From positions 2,232,001-2,296,000 of the forward strand of contig JAPXFQ010002850.1 of assembly GCA_028564705.1 (NCBI GenBank): 64,000 nt of DNA. The letters run 5' to 3'. Of this stretch, positions 12,553 to 24,049 are shown piece after piece (within the stretch, counting starts at the first letter, position 1; the number at the start of each line of letters is the position of its first letter). A program made the translations under genes and the position numbers. Below the pieces are notes generated by a model. The model worked only from the letters and a program-made list of their open reading frames with translations. It searched no databases and was not told the origin of the DNA. Source of the DNA: Apricaphanius iberus. Its lineage: Eukaryota > Chordata > Actinopteri > Cyprinodontiformes > Aphaniidae.

Positions 12553-13110
12553 AAGCAGCCCCAGACTATTACTCTACCACCTCCATGTCTGACTATTGGG
12601 TATGAATTCTATTTCTGAAATATTACATTTGTTTTGGGGAGGCACCATCTTTACACCTTCCTAAAACTTCTGCTCTTATCTGGTATCTCCACAGAGTACT
12701 TTATCAAAGGTCTTAAGAATTATGACCAAGTTTTTAGTTAAGTGCAAGATGGGCCTTTGTGTTATTGTTGTTTAGTAATGTTCTTTCATTGAAACTGACA
12801 CATGGATTAATTTTTTATCATGTCTATTCATTTTTGCTAAATAATGAACATTGCCCTGAACTGAGGAAAAAACAATTATTGCAGTGCTTTATATGTTGTT
12901 CTTGGTTCTTTTAATATCAATTGACCTTCCATTTCTAAGACTGTTCACCACTGCACCATGTTTTCTCCAATGGGGTTCTTTTGGATCCTAAAGTGTTGGA
13001 AATTGATTAAACTCTTATAAATGTCAATGACTTAATTGAATTTGTCTATGAAATGATCTTGAATTTATTTACATTGTGGCACAGTGTGCTATTGTATTAG
13101 ATATTTTAGT
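12553..13110 (-). mobile_element. Tc1-like transposon relic (second family)
   Basis: Segments such as AGCCCCAGACTATTACTCTA (12560), CCACAGAGTACTTTATCAAA (near 12691), ATGTTGTTCTTGGTTCTTTT (near 12892) and GTTCACCACTGCACCATGTT (12943) follow, in order, a widespread fish Tc1 element read on the - strand. The transposase frame is destroyed. The ends are not identifiable. Confidence 0.65.
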
Positions 13111-13131
13111 CCAATAAATGTTGTCAGTTAG

Positions 13132-13715
13132 GTCCATAGACTGTAAAAAATAATAGACAGCGCCTCCTAACTCCTCCCCGTTTACCAGAATGACACACTT
13201 TCATGGGGCAATTCATGGCGGATTCACAGACTCCTCCTCCCAAGCTCTGACGAAGCATGTTCCTAAAAAGGGCATAGGGGCGGGATCTTCACTGTAGACT
13301 CTGCCCTCGCGGGGCGTGTATGGGCGTGTAGTTCGTTCGTAATCACGCCCATTCTGCTCCCGTGTCGTTAGCTCTGATGCTAAACTTGGCTCGGCCCCCT
13401 CATTAATTATGCAAGATTTCAAAAAATTATCTTACGAAAACCAGCCTGGTGCCCAGGCTTTTTATGAGCCCAGCGTTATCTCAGGAAAAATATGTAGCCA
13501 TAGAAAGTTTTTAAAAAATGGGCACCAGGCATTAAAGTTGTTTTTAACGTGTCTAAAGTCCAATGCTTTTCAATGGGGGCCTAGCGGCCAAATGGAGGTA
13601 CTACAGCAAGGGAGGAGCAATGGCGGCCTCCATGGCATGCGGTCAAAAAGCAGAGCAGCCAGCGGCCATTGGTTAGGTCTCATTAAAGTGATATCTAGAG
13701 TCTACTGGTGAGGCA
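13132..13715. repeat. CpG-containing DNA-transposon-like repeat
   Basis: It begins TCCATAGACTGTAAAAAATA, the start of a repeat type common in teleosts (CCATAGACTGTATATAAA-like), then runs through GCGCCTCCTAACTCCTCCCC and a GC-richer body quite unlike its flanks. Open frames of 69 and 100 codons inside have no family. No matching inverted right end was found, so the right limit is approximate. Confidence 0.4.
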
Positions 13716-13719
13716 GCTG

Positions 13720-14844
13720 TCCAGCTAATGGAATTTAACCCAGTTTTCTTGGAGTTATGGTTATTTGTTTATTTATGATATAATTAATAGACTAAATGTA
13801 AAAACCGCTTTTAGGTCATATTGACCACTCATGTTATCTTAGAGGAAATTCACTCACAACTGAACAACAATTCATTCACTTTTAGGCAACTTGAGGGTGC
13901 TCACAAAGGAGAGGGAAGATGAAATTGGACCAACAACTTTTGGAGTGCAAGACTACTCTTCCCACTGAGCTAAGTCTGCCCATTAGAAAATGTCATTTTT
14001 ATTTTAACTATAAACATCTTTGTAATAAAAATGATTTCATGATGGAGAAAAATAAAAAAATCTGTGAAGACACAAATACATTTTCACATAGCTGGGTATA
14101 GCCTAATAAGCTTTCTTTAAACTGCCTGTACATTTATTACTTTAACTGTCTGCAATTTTGTGATCTTGCATCTATATAAAAATTAAACACTCGTTTAATC
14201 TCATCCAATTTTGAGCTGCTGGGGAGAAATCACTGCATGAGGGCTGTGATTGCTTAACCACAGTAATGCAGCAAATGGTAATTATGGACACTACAATCAG
14301 AGACTGTGTCCATTAGAAATGTATTATTTTAGGGAGCCTCAACTCTTGTGCTATACTGGGGCTATTTTTATGATGCACAATGAAGTAGCAGCAGGAGTTC
14401 TGGCAAGAGAGATGCAGCTCATCTAGGGGCAGAAAATGAGAACTAACACGGATTCAAGCGTGAGGCAAGTAACAGCAGGTTGCTTCTTAGTGGGTAAATA
14501 ACTGAATATGTACAGTCAGCCTGTTTGTTGTATTCTTTGCTTTGCTTGTTTCTGCTCAAATTGAAAAGCTGTAGAAAATAAACACAACAAAACCAATTAA
14601 TGTTTATTGTCACGTACTAAAATACCAATATATCTAAAATGTAAATGTTATATAATACAACGTTCGAGCTAGTTTTGTGAAAAGCTGCAGTGTTTTAAAC
14701 CTTCATAAATGTTTAAAGTATTACAAATTACAGCAATAGTAGATACCTGAATAGATTCTTAATTATTCTAACATCCAAAAAGTGGTTAATAGACCTCATT
14801 TTAATGAAACTAATAACACCATAATTACATGTAGAGGAACTTTA
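13720..14844. other. Anonymous intergenic sequence
   Basis: No gene or repeat with clear ends. The 14200-14480 part is richer in mixed sequence (TAATGCAGCAAATGGTAATT) than the surrounding AT-rich DNA, as conserved non-coding elements can be, but nothing here proves it. Confidence 0.45.
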
Positions 14845-14852
14845 TTGACTTG

Positions 14853-14935
14853 TAAGAGATGCTCCATGGCTCAGTGATGAAAATGCAGCATAGGCCATTT
14901 CAATCCCCAGCTGTGCCTTTGGGCTAAACAATTAC
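14853..14935 (+). repeat. tRNA-derived SINE-like fragment
   Basis: TGGCTCAGTGATGAAA resembles a pol III A box and ATTTCAATCCCC a decayed B box about 35 bases on, followed by AGCTGTGCCTTTGGGCTAAA, a stretch that follows the B box in many fish SINE-like repeats. It is short, with no A-rich tail or duplication seen. Confidence 0.4.
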
Positions 14936-14939
14936 CGCC

Positions 14940-15387
14940 ACTGTTCCGTCTGATGAGCTTAATTCGGTGAAGCCTTAGAATATATATTGAGTACAAACAG
15001 GAACACTTTGCACAGATGTTAAATTCTCCATACTGGATTTATGTTTTGCATCTAAATGCAAGATATTTCCATAATTGCTGTAAATAGTATTTAGCAAAAA
15101 AAAAAGTAATCTTTTTATCTGCTTCAAACAAAGTATTTCACAATGTTGTTGTGGTTTTTATGCTTTGAATTATTCAAGCATTTTTTTCTTACTCCATGTT
15201 ACTTTAGTCCCTGTTAAGGTTTAGATGTAGGCCAATTTTGTCCCACATTTTCATTATCCATTTTATCTGTTATTTTCTAATTGAAGCACATTCAATCAAT
15301 TATATTCACCTGCTCAACCCTCCACTGATCCTTTAACTCTGTTTTCACTCACGTTTTGCTGAGTTGTCCTTTTGTTCTCTTCATATA
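14940..15387. other. Anonymous AT-rich sequence
   Basis: No gene or repeat boundary seen. An A-run lies at 15097-15106. Confidence 0.5.
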
Positions 15388-15422
15388 TGGAGGACCAAAA
15401 CTGATATGATTATAGATGAAAA

Positions 15423-15467
<45 letters not shown>

Positions 15468-16371
15468 TTCATTTCCCTTATTTGTGCATTTTTGTGAAGA
15501 AAGGTATGTTTGTTATATGTGTGAATATTTTTTTTTCATTTTCTTTTTCTTATACATTAATTCCTTGTTTTTACATTCCCTCGTCTCCTCTTTTTACTTT
15601 ACCTTATACATTTTTGCCTCATTATGGCAATGAGGAGGACTGCTCCTCTTGATCGAACTCCTCTACTATTGGTCAATAAACAGGAAGGAGTAGGATCCAT
15701 GTGCGGATTGATTGTGCATGCCAGCGACAAGCTGGCATGCACAATCCAGCTTCAATCAATACCTCCAACATCTGAAGAACTAATGGGTCAGCTTTATTAT
15801 GAGAAGCCTCTCACTCAAAATGTCTACACAAAACAATAGATATTCATCACTGACTGTATTACTCTCAGCTAAGATAGCAAAGGACCTTAATTCTTATGCA
15901 ATCATCTGAGACATCTCTGGTGGGATTTTACTTCCTATCAAACAAGGAGTTTTCCTGAAATGGCTAAAAGTGCTGGTGGCATCCACAGTCGATCTGCACA
16001 TGCATCCCACTCTTTCTTGTTTATTGAGCAATAGAAGAGGAATTGGACCAAGAAGGGCAACCCTCCTCATTTGCATAATGAGGCAGAAATGCATAAGGTA
16101 AAGTAAAAAAGGAGAAGAGGGAATGTAAAAACAAGGAATGCAAGTATAAGGGAAAGAAAAAAAAATATATATTTTTTTTTTCTTGACGAAAATAATTATA
16201 CAAAGAAAAGGAAAAACAAAACATTTATTTTTCTTGATGAAAATGCACGTAATATGGAAAAGGAAAAACAAAACATAAATGTCTTTGCAAAAATGCCTGT
16301 ATATGGAAAAGGAAAAATAAAATATATATATTTCTGTTTTTATTTTTAATTATGTCAGTTTTGGTCCTCCA
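15388..16371. mobile_element. Large palindromic DNA element (TA-flanked)
   Basis: The left end TGGAGGACCAAAACTGATAT and the inverted right end (TCAGTTTTGGTCCTCCA on the + strand) are flanked by TA. The inverted arms extend over 300 bp: CCTTGTTTTTACATTCCCTC (15563) pairs with GAGGGAATGTAAAAACAAGG (near 16117), and CCTCATTATGGCAATGAGGA pairs with TCCTCATTTGCATAATGAGG. The left arm contains a (TA)n run at 15428-15465. Frames inside are low-complexity and non-coding. The TA flank suggests Tc1/mariner-type mobilisation. Confidence 0.75.
15711..15745. repeat. Perfect 15-bp hairpin inside the palindromic element
   Basis: ATTGTGCATGCCAGC, loop GACAA, then GCTGGCATGCACAAT. It is perfect over 15 pairs and lies inside the left half of the 15388-16371 element, apart from the main arms. 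Confidence 0.9.
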
Positions 16372-16376
16372 TACTC

Positions 16377-16503
16377 CATCCATCCATCCATCCATCTTCT
16401 TAACCGCTTATCCAATTCAGGGTCACGGGGCAGCTGGAGCCTATCCCAGCAATTATCAGGCGTTAGGCAGGGTACACTCTGAACAGGACGCCAGTCTGTT
16501 GCA
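16377..16503 (-). mobile_element. Short LINE 3'-end insertion with 14-bp target duplication
   Basis: A CATC/ATCC repeat run followed by CTTCTTAACCGCTTATCCAA and GGGGCAGCTGGAGCCTATCC is the inverted 3' tail of a widespread fish LINE family; read on the - strand it ends in GGATG repeats. The 14-bp word GGTCCTCCATACTC occurs at 16363-16376 and again at 16504-16517, a clean target duplication. The element landed on the right tip of the palindromic element. Confidence 0.85.
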
Positions 16504-16519
16504 GGTCCTCCATACTCAT

Positions 16520-17050
16520 ACTTCCCATTTTCATTGTTAGATTCATCTGCACTTGCTCCCTGTCTGGTGTGTAAGTTTATGCATTTTCAGTAAACCATCA
16601 CTTCCATCATGATACTGGCTGCCTCCAAGCTTGCATTGGAGTTCTACATTATTTCAACCCATGACAAGATCAGGTTGTCAGGATAACGTTGCCAGGAGAG
16701 GAATCAAGATATCCCTTTTCCCATCTCAAAGACACTCTAAAGGATTCCCTGACCTGGGGGATATATAGTCACTTCAGGGAGCTCTTCCTGACAACAGAAC
16801 TCTTCACCACATTGAAAACCCAGCCGCTCTACAGAGGACGATTCTTAAAGTTATATTTGCACTGGGAATCTTGTTTTTTTCATTATTATTTCATAACCAT
16901 AAGTGAAAGGAATTGTAGTTAATACAGGGCTTCAGTTTTTTGGCTCAGTATAATGCATTATGTCATCTTGTGGACTGAATTTCTTGTTACACCATTAATA
17001 TTATTGAAGTGGATAGTCAAGGTAACAGCTTCAAGTGAGATTTTCTTCAG
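16520..17050. other. Mostly anonymous sequence, possible LTR end
   Basis: The 16600-16685 stretch, ending TTTCAACCCATGACAAGATC, loosely resembles the 3' end of fish gypsy LTRs, but no matching start, TATA signal or duplication was found. The remainder is anonymous. Confidence 0.3.
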
Positions 17051-17057
17051 TTATATT

Positions 17058-17410
17058 TAGGGATGCACCGATACTGAAACTGGTATCGTTTACGGGGGCC
17101 GATACCATTTTAATGTATTCATATTGGTATCAGTTAAAGTTAATTGATACTATGAATCGATACTTACAATGTGGAAACTCTGCAATAATTTCACTTTTTG
17201 TTTTGTCCTGTCGTTTTTATGTATAGATAAAAATTTTTGTATAATTCACCATTATTTCTTGTAACAAGGAGAGGAGAAAATGAAAACTGTCTTCCAATTC
17301 ATTGCAATTTTATATATGGTAGAAGTATTGACATTGGCACTCGGTATTGGCAAGTATTAAGATCCAAGTATGTGTATCGTATTAGTTTGAAAACAGTGGT
17401 GTTGTATTTA
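17058..17410. mobile_element. hAT-type MITE
   Basis: It starts TAGGGATGCACCGATACTGA and continues with repeated GATACC/GTATCG words, the hallmark of a fish hAT family whose ends read TAGGGATGCACCGATAC. The right part (GTATTGGCAAGTATTAAGAT, then TGTGTATCGTATTAGTTT) matches the inverted end, but its tip is decayed. It has no transposase. Confidence 0.6.
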
Positions 17411-17419
17411 TATTTCAAA

Positions 17420-18890
17420 GCAATACATTGATTTGTAAGATATGTTTAAACCTTTTTTTGTCTTGTGTTATTTTAATAAGCATACGTATTTATTGGGTTC
17501 GAATAATTAATAAATATGTGTTCATATTAGATATATATATAGAAAAACTAGTTTCAAGATAGCACTGAGCATCAGTTTAATGTCTTCTTGTCTCCTTGGG
17601 GTGCTCTAAATAGAACACAATAGGTTAGTCTCACTGACAGCTCTGAAGGATCTCACCCTAGGCATAATCTTTCCACCGGAAGATTTCAGAGAAAGCCAGT
17701 CCAAATCTTTTTCAAGTTAGCAACACTCAGATGTTTCATTGAGGGGGCGTCTCCCCCTCCATTTTTCACTACTTGGCATTTCTGTCCTTTCACAGCAAGC
17801 TCCCTTTCTGGAAGCTTGTAGGCGTAAAAATGTCTGTGATATTGTATTTCTTCTCCTGCCTTATTAAAGTCTTTCTAACAAGAACTATGGCATGAAAAGG
17901 AGATGTGGGTTGAAGTATCACAGAGTTGGTAGGATAGAAGTGTGAACACAACTCTACTGGCTGAGACTGGACCACACACGACGCTTTGCGATTCATTTGG
18001 CCTTTACTTTCTCTGCCCACTCATCCCTGCTGATAGTTTCAGAGTAACTTTGAAACACTCATGTGGTTTCCCTTTTTCCGTTCTTTTTTCACTTTTGTTA
18101 CAAACCTTAGAATGAGTCACCATGCTTTTTTGCTCCTTCAATGTTAATGCTGTCAGTACCTCCCTAGTGAATCCTGAGACAGGTCAGTTTTATAAGATAG
18201 TTACATTTTCTGTCATCTATAATTCACCAAATTTGAGCACCTGCATCAGACAACTGTATTCCTAACTTGCACCTGAATTTAAAAAGGTAGCTGATGATTC
18301 ACAGCAATAATTGTGTCTTCTTCAACAGTTAAATACTTATATTATATTTACCTGGAAATACTTTTACAGAGTTTGTAGGTTTTCTTCAGTAGCCTTACAA
18401 AAGCTTTGATGGAAATATCAAGAATAATCAAGTTCCATTAAATGTTAAAAAAAGAATGCCACAATAAATAGTTCAGTGAAGAGTACTCTACGGAGATGTG
18501 TTTTTCTTTTACACATTTAACTAATTAACAATATCGAAGGAGGAGTTGGTTTGGGCCTTATTAGACTCTCACAGTATGATCACCCACCCATAATAACAAA
18601 ACAATTAACATTCAACAATAATTTTAAAAAGTACATAACATTATTTAGAAAAGAAAATTAATAGTTACTCCTGCTGCTGCCAAATAATATAACACATTAA
18701 TGATAATCTAACTCAAAACTTGTATTTAGTGCTATTTTAGTGTAAAACATTCACTTAAGAAAGAGTACAAAATGTGTTAATGTTTAAAGCATTACAACCT
18801 TTTTATAAAACATTTTTAGACATTACTAGATTCTGATACTTTGCCTGACAAATACTTGATAATAGCAAACCTTTTTACCATTCTGCTCTT
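17420..18890. other. Anonymous AT-rich sequence
   Basis: No gene or repeat boundary. A 76-codon - strand frame at 17790-18020 shows no family signature. Confidence 0.5.
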
Positions 18891-18894
18891 CTAA

Positions 18895-19205
18895 CTCTGC
18901 TTACACACCGAACGTGATAGACGCGACCAGAGTCCGATTTACATGTAAAGTCAATGGAGTGCGATGAAGCGAGACTGGTGGGGATCCCGCGACACGTCAG
19001 AAGCAGATTTGCGTTGCGAAATGGCTTTTCTGCTTGATTTGAGCGACCAAGTAGTGCAGCTGGTGCGTTTTAGGCGCGACCGAAAAAAACAGACTGCATT
19101 TATGTCTGCCACAGAAGTTGGAGATATCTCAACTACAGCTCCAAGTTGCACCGCCACAACCAATCAGCTGAGGGTTGTCAGTGATGCTGTGACTGAGTGA
19201 ATGGA
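18895..19205. repeat. CpG-rich repeat, possible Harbinger-like MITE
   Basis: The sequence GCTTACACACCGAACGTGAT followed by ACATGTAAAGTCAATGGAG is a start seen in several fish DNA-transposon derivatives. CpG content is locally high (GACGCGACC, GTTGCGAAATGG). The overlapping frames on both strands (70-78 codons) are side effects of this composition. The ends are uncertain. Confidence 0.35.
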
Positions 19206-19209
19206 GTCA

Positions 19210-20530
19210 CAACATCAGCAGGACATGTAAAATTGAATTGCAAAAATGACCCCATTTCTTATGAACAGACAAGTTAATTCTCAAACCATCCTTATCAGAA
19301 AATACTAGGCTTCTGTTTTTCCCTGAGGAACTTCAACTGATTGTGGCTCATTGTAACAATCGCTCAGTTTGGGATTGAATTGCTGTTGTGAAGCAAAACA
19401 TTTTAGTAAGTACTTTAGCTACTTAATGCTGAAAGAAAACACCCAGTTCTCCTCTAAGGGACAATCCAGTTAACTGCCCATTGTGGGATGCACTGTCAAA
19501 ATATCATAATGACTTCCACATTCGTTCTACAGCTTCTTGCAGCCATGTTATGTTACTAAGTTACTACGTTAAATTGAACACAGACATTTACATTCATGTC
19601 GGTAGAGGTTTAATAAGTCAGCTTCATGTTGCATGATAAAAACTAGAATTGCAAGTCATCAAGGTAGTATTTCAAATCGGGCTTATTGCAATCAGTTATA
19701 CTTTAAATGTAGATATAATAAATATCAGTATGTGTGAGCTCTGAGAATATCAAAGAAACAAACACACATAAACGAGGAGAGAAAAGATGGTGAATGGTAT
19801 GTAATGGCTTATGAAATTTGCATTTATGAATAATATTTTACCTCACAAAAACTTTTAAAGAGTAGTTGAATTTGGAAACTGTCACAGTAAAATATGTTCC
19901 TTCTTTAAACAAGGAAAAGGCTGCAGTCCCAGTCTGCGATTTTTTTCTATCCATCCCGTGGATCAGTCATAATTCTCATACAGGCAAAACACGAACTCTA
20001 CCACACCCTCTCATTCCTAACAACCTTTGATCCTAAAAATAAAACAAAATTCCTCCTCTCTCCCTCTGACGCCTTCTTGATATCTAGTCCCCTAATTTTA
20101 ACAAAACACTTCACACTGCAGAACCAAAGAGAATAAGGTCAAAGGCCACCTAATCAAATCTGCTCCTTAATGATGTTTTATCGCTCTGATGATCTTCTAC
20201 ATAACATATTCCCTACATGCCTTTACTAACATGTAATTGATCACAAAATTCAAATTACTTTTAAATATTCCCATCACACCCATTTAAATTAAGCTCAGCA
20301 TTTTAATAGTAGGGAAAAATAAGAGTTAAGTTTATTCAGTTTTAATTGAATTTAGAATTCGCTCTATGTATGGGGTTTTGGGAAAAGACTGATATGACAT
20401 TCATAATAAAGCAGCTGACAATGTTCTATAATTTAGTGAATAAATATTGACACATTTTTGGTGTAAAATAAGTTGTGTCTTATAACTGGTAAGTTGGGGC
20501 ACAGAATATAAGTTCTGTGATGGTAGATTT
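19210..20530. other. Anonymous AT-rich sequence
   Basis: No gene or recognisable element was found in this stretch. Confidence 0.5.
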
Positions 20531-20537
20531 TTTTCAG

Positions 20538-20695
20538 TTAGGCAGTCTTCTGTATGCCAAACGCCTACTAGTTGGATGGGGATTGGCGCTGCTCTCCCTC
20601 TTTGCTACTGAGGTAATTCTTGTTAGTTTTTTTTTTCCCCTCCGCTTAGTAATATATTTAAATTCAGCGGATCATCTCGTTTGTTCTGAGCTCGT
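20538..20695 (-). rRNA. 28S rRNA 5'-end fragment (pseudogene)
   Basis: On the - strand, 20693-20638 reads GATGATCCGCTGAATTTAAA then TATTACTAAGCGGA, the highly conserved first 60 bases of vertebrate 28S rRNA. It continues AACTAACAAGAATTACCTCA, GCAAAGAGGGAGAGCAGCGC and CAATCCCCATCC, then GGCATACAGAAGACTG, following 28S to about base 150. Scattered substitutions and small indels show that it is not a working copy. The adjoining 20696-20770 may be ITS2. No 5.8S, 18S or further 28S is seen. It is a piece of rDNA moved into single-copy DNA. Confidence 0.85.
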
Positions 20696-20699
20696 ATTT

Positions 20700-21285
20700 G
20701 GTACGAGCTCCTCCTCCCCCTGGTGACAAGTGGGGAGGCTTACAGCGAGCGCCGTAGGCCGGGAGATTTAGCTGCTGAATTTTACAATTTGTGGTTTGAA
20801 GATTAGGTTTGAGGATAGTTAAACAAGGCACATCTCTGGGTAGATGTGGTCACAGATATTAGCAGGTTAGCTGAGGTAGTACGTTTCCTTGTCATGGCTC
20901 GTTTTAACACATTTAAAAAGTGAAACATTAGGTGTATAATTATTATTTTTTTGGTTACAGACTGGGAGCTGGTTCTCCACCATTGTGATAGTAAGGATGC
21001 TGGTTTTAAATACAACTTCGAAGCAAAGTAGGCTGCTGTAATGTCTGTAGTTATGAAGTCACTGTGCATTAAGTTGTATAGAAATAGTTAAACATTTTTC
21101 CCCACTAGTTCAAACTTTTGCCGAACTAATTTCTAAATATTCCTACCAGTAACTCCTTTGTGCCTACCGGTTGCATTTTGGCACACTAGTAAGACTCAGC
21201 TTGAACTTGCAAACCACCACTTGTGGCCCCATCGGGAATCATCCAGATTCTCCTGATCTCCGGGAATGAATGTATGATTGAATTC
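20700..21285. other. Possible ITS2 remnant, then anonymous sequence
   Basis: The first 70 bases (CTCCTCCCCCTGGTGACAAG, GCGAGCGCCGTAGGCCGGGA) are GC-rich beside the 28S fragment and may be ITS2. The perfect hairpin GAGCTCGTA-TTTGG-TACGAGCTC spans the junction (20688-20710). The remainder is anonymous. Confidence 0.4.
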
Positions 21286-21289
21286 AAAT

Positions 21290-21365
21290 GACTTTTCTTT
21301 TGCAGCGCCTTGAGATGACATTAGTTGTGAATTGGCTCTATATGAACAAACTAAACTGAATTTCA
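21290..21365 (+). mobile_element. L2-type LINE 3' tail
   Basis: GCAGCGCCTTGAGATGACAT, then TTGTGAATTGGCTCTATATG, matches the conserved 3' terminus of fish L2 elements. The rest of the element is missing. Confidence 0.6.
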
Positions 21366-22559
21366 AACTGTAGAGATGAGATTAATGAAGTGTTTAATCA
21401 CTCTCGAGTCAGTAATTAACACATTTGTATTTGAAAGGTATTTTTTATTTAAGTGACAGCAACCTTACCATTACTACGTTACACTCCTAAACCTCAGTTC
21501 CTCATCCTTTGCGCAATCCCTCTGTCCATTTTTTGTTTCCAGTCACATAACCCAAGTCTCATCAGTGCCTCGGGGATGACATGTCTGCCGATGCTAACAA
21601 ATGACAAACGTCCCCGCTGACAAGAAGTCCATCTATCTGTGTCAGAGTAATTGAATTTCATAAATATAATCAGAAGGGTCTGTTATGAAGGGAACTGTAG
21701 TCTGGTCTCTTCTTGGCAGTGACTATTCCACGCACAACAAACACTGCTGTCTGATTAACAACTGAAAGTGCACTCATGATAACCATTGAATGCACATATA
21801 CATTTTGCTTTTGTATCTGACGAGTTTTAAAAACCTAAAGCACCATTTATTTGGAGAAGGTATATGCAAGCCACAATGATTAATCAATTAACTTTGTTGC
21901 ATTCTCAAGTTTTGTTTTAAAACAATCTGTGTTTAGAAACCCCACAGGACAAGATTGTATTACTCAAACAAATGAGTGTACTACGGGCAGTCTGCCACTA
22001 TTGATCAAAACAAATCACAGAAGAAAACCTAGAAGTTATTGGACTCTCTTCAGTTTCAATATTTTCAGTTTTCTGCTTTGATCAAAACAAATCAGAGCAG
22101 AAAACTCAGAATCTATTAAAACTGACTGGACTCCAAAACATAGATCTCACTCAATATCAGCCAAGTAGGCACTCTCTTTTCCCAATGGACAGTGTGTGGT
22201 AATTTTAACTTTTATTGCATGTTTTCCTGAAATATATACCTCAACAGAAGTGTATACTCAATAGACAAACATCTAATTAGCTGCTGTATTGACCAAGCTT
22301 TGACGTAAGAAGTTTCCCTGAGGGGTAGTTCATCCTCAGTGATACGGTTTGAGAAATTATTGATCCAACAGCCCATTAGGCTAAAATACATAAGAACACA
22401 ATTGAATAATCAACTATAAAGTAATCCTCTGGAAACTTGTTACACAGACGTTTAATGATAGTCCACTTACAAATGCAACAAATAAAGTTAAAAATATCTC
22501 CAGGGATTCTTACATTTTAAAAATTATTTGGGAGCAGAGAAGATCTCAAAGTTTTCATA
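21366..22559. other. Anonymous sequence
   Basis: No gene. A direct repeat of a TGATCAAAACAAATCA-like word with AGAAAAC (about 22002-22035 and 22079-22110) is the only local structure. Confidence 0.45.
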
Positions 22560-23760
22560 ATGATATTAAATTTAATCAACAAGGATAAAACTACAGATTT
22601 GTAATGACTTAAGTCCAGGGTATAGATTGTAAGATACCACTTTAAAGCTATATGCAAAAATTTCAAACTGCCCCTTTGGTTTAGAAATTGGTCTGGATAT
22701 TTGTTGATCTGGATATTTGAACTTCTTTAATTCTTCAGCAAGTTCGCAAAAAGCTTTGTCCGAGGTTTTCCTCCACATTGAGGTGTCACATAGTCGGTGC
22801 AGATTGGTAGGTTGCAAATGCATGATGCAAAGCTCTCGTTCCACCAGATCAGAAAGGTTCTCTGTTGATTTAAGATCAAGGGACTGTTGAAGCCATTGGA
22901 GTAAAATGAACTCATATTTGGTCAAGAAATTTGTTCAATCTGAGGTTTGAGAGATTCGCCATTACCTTTCTATAAACAACTATTTGAAGATGGTTGCACT
23001 GTGGTCATGAAATGGTGGACATGGTCTGAAAAAATACCCAGAACAGATTAGATTTAAATGATGTTCATTTGGTACTCAAGGGTTCAAAGTGTGCCAAGAA
23101 AATGTCCCAGACATCATTACACCACCAACACCATTGGCAAGAGCCATTTATAGGGTGACATGAAGTAAATTGGGCCATCAGATAAGATGAGCCACTTAAG
23201 GTTTGAGCCTCCTGGCCTTTTAATTTTGTACAGACTATATCTGCAAAAGATTTCCAATTGATGGCACGAGTGTTCTCCAAAAGAAACAACTGATTTGATT
23301 GGTCTATAGTTGCCCAAAGGTCACCCAATTTACCTGGTGTCACCCTACAATGTGTGATCGATCCATGATTTCATCTTATGTACACCAAATTCTAACCGTA
23401 CCATCTTAACATTGTTGCTTAAATTAAGCTTCATAGTGTTTTCTCTTTTTTTATCTGTTATCATCCAGTTTTTCAAAGCATGTGAATTATAGCTTGAGTT
23501 TCCCATTCAAAGCCGACAGGAGTGTTACCCTATGTGGCCTTCTGCTGTTGTAGCCTGTAATAGAAGTTATTCTTCATGTGTTAGATGTAATATGTGGAAA
23601 ATTTAGCTCGTATAGTTTTTCTGTAAATTAAAAGCAGTCAATCCATTCTCTTCTGACTTTTGACATGAACAAGGCATTTTCTTCAAGCGTCCATGCTGCT
23701 CCCTGGATAATTTCTCTTTTTTTGACAATTTTCAATAAACCTGAAAAATAAAATGGAGTA
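22560..23760 (-). mobile_element. Tc1-like transposon relic with transposase C-terminus
   Basis: On the - strand the element starts near 23760. TGATTTCATCTTATGTACAC (23368), GCCGACAGGAGTGTTACCCT (23512) and AACAAGGCATTTTCTTCAAG (23669) follow a common fish Tc1 element in order. The DDE region is recognisable as WWCNDVWDIFLAHF (GGGVMVWGIFS-like, near 23100) and, in the 22925-22572 frame, LLQWLQQSLDLKST-EN-LSDLVERE, where family members have PQSPDLNPIE-LWD. Loss of the SPDLNPIE residues and several frame breaks make it non-functional. Confidence 0.7.
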
Positions 23761-23802
23761 TGAATAGAAAACCTACAGATAGCAGAGGATAAAAGGATGG
23801 AT

Positions 23803-23953
23803 GGATGCTACGATGGACTTTGTGCCCTGTCCAGGGTGCATCCCACGTCTCGCCTAATGACTACTGGAGATGGGCAACAGCCTCCCCCCATCTCAAGAAC
23901 CTTCAAGGATAAGGATGGATGGATGTATGGATGTATGGATGGATGGATGCTAC
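23803..23953 (+). mobile_element. Short LINE 3'-end insertion with GGATG repeat tail
   Basis: CCTGTCCAGGGTGCATCCCA then CTCGCCTAATGACTACTGGA is the + strand version of the tail seen inverted at 16377-16503, ending in GGATG/GTATG repeats. The word GGATGGATGCTAC at both ends (about 23799-23811 and 23941-23953) is a probable target duplication. The 73-codon frame across it is not a gene. Confidence 0.7.
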
Positions 23954-24049
23954 AGTTTTTAGATCATAAGCTGGTGAATAAAGTCTGGAACCAATTACTG
24001 TTTGTCATGATCTGTTGATGTATGTGCTTTAGGTTTAATTTGTGTTCTT

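Noticed and set aside
13213..13711. Two frames (69 and 100 codons) in a CpG-rich patch
   Set aside because: They lie in a repeat of DNA-transposon type; no domain or splice signals.
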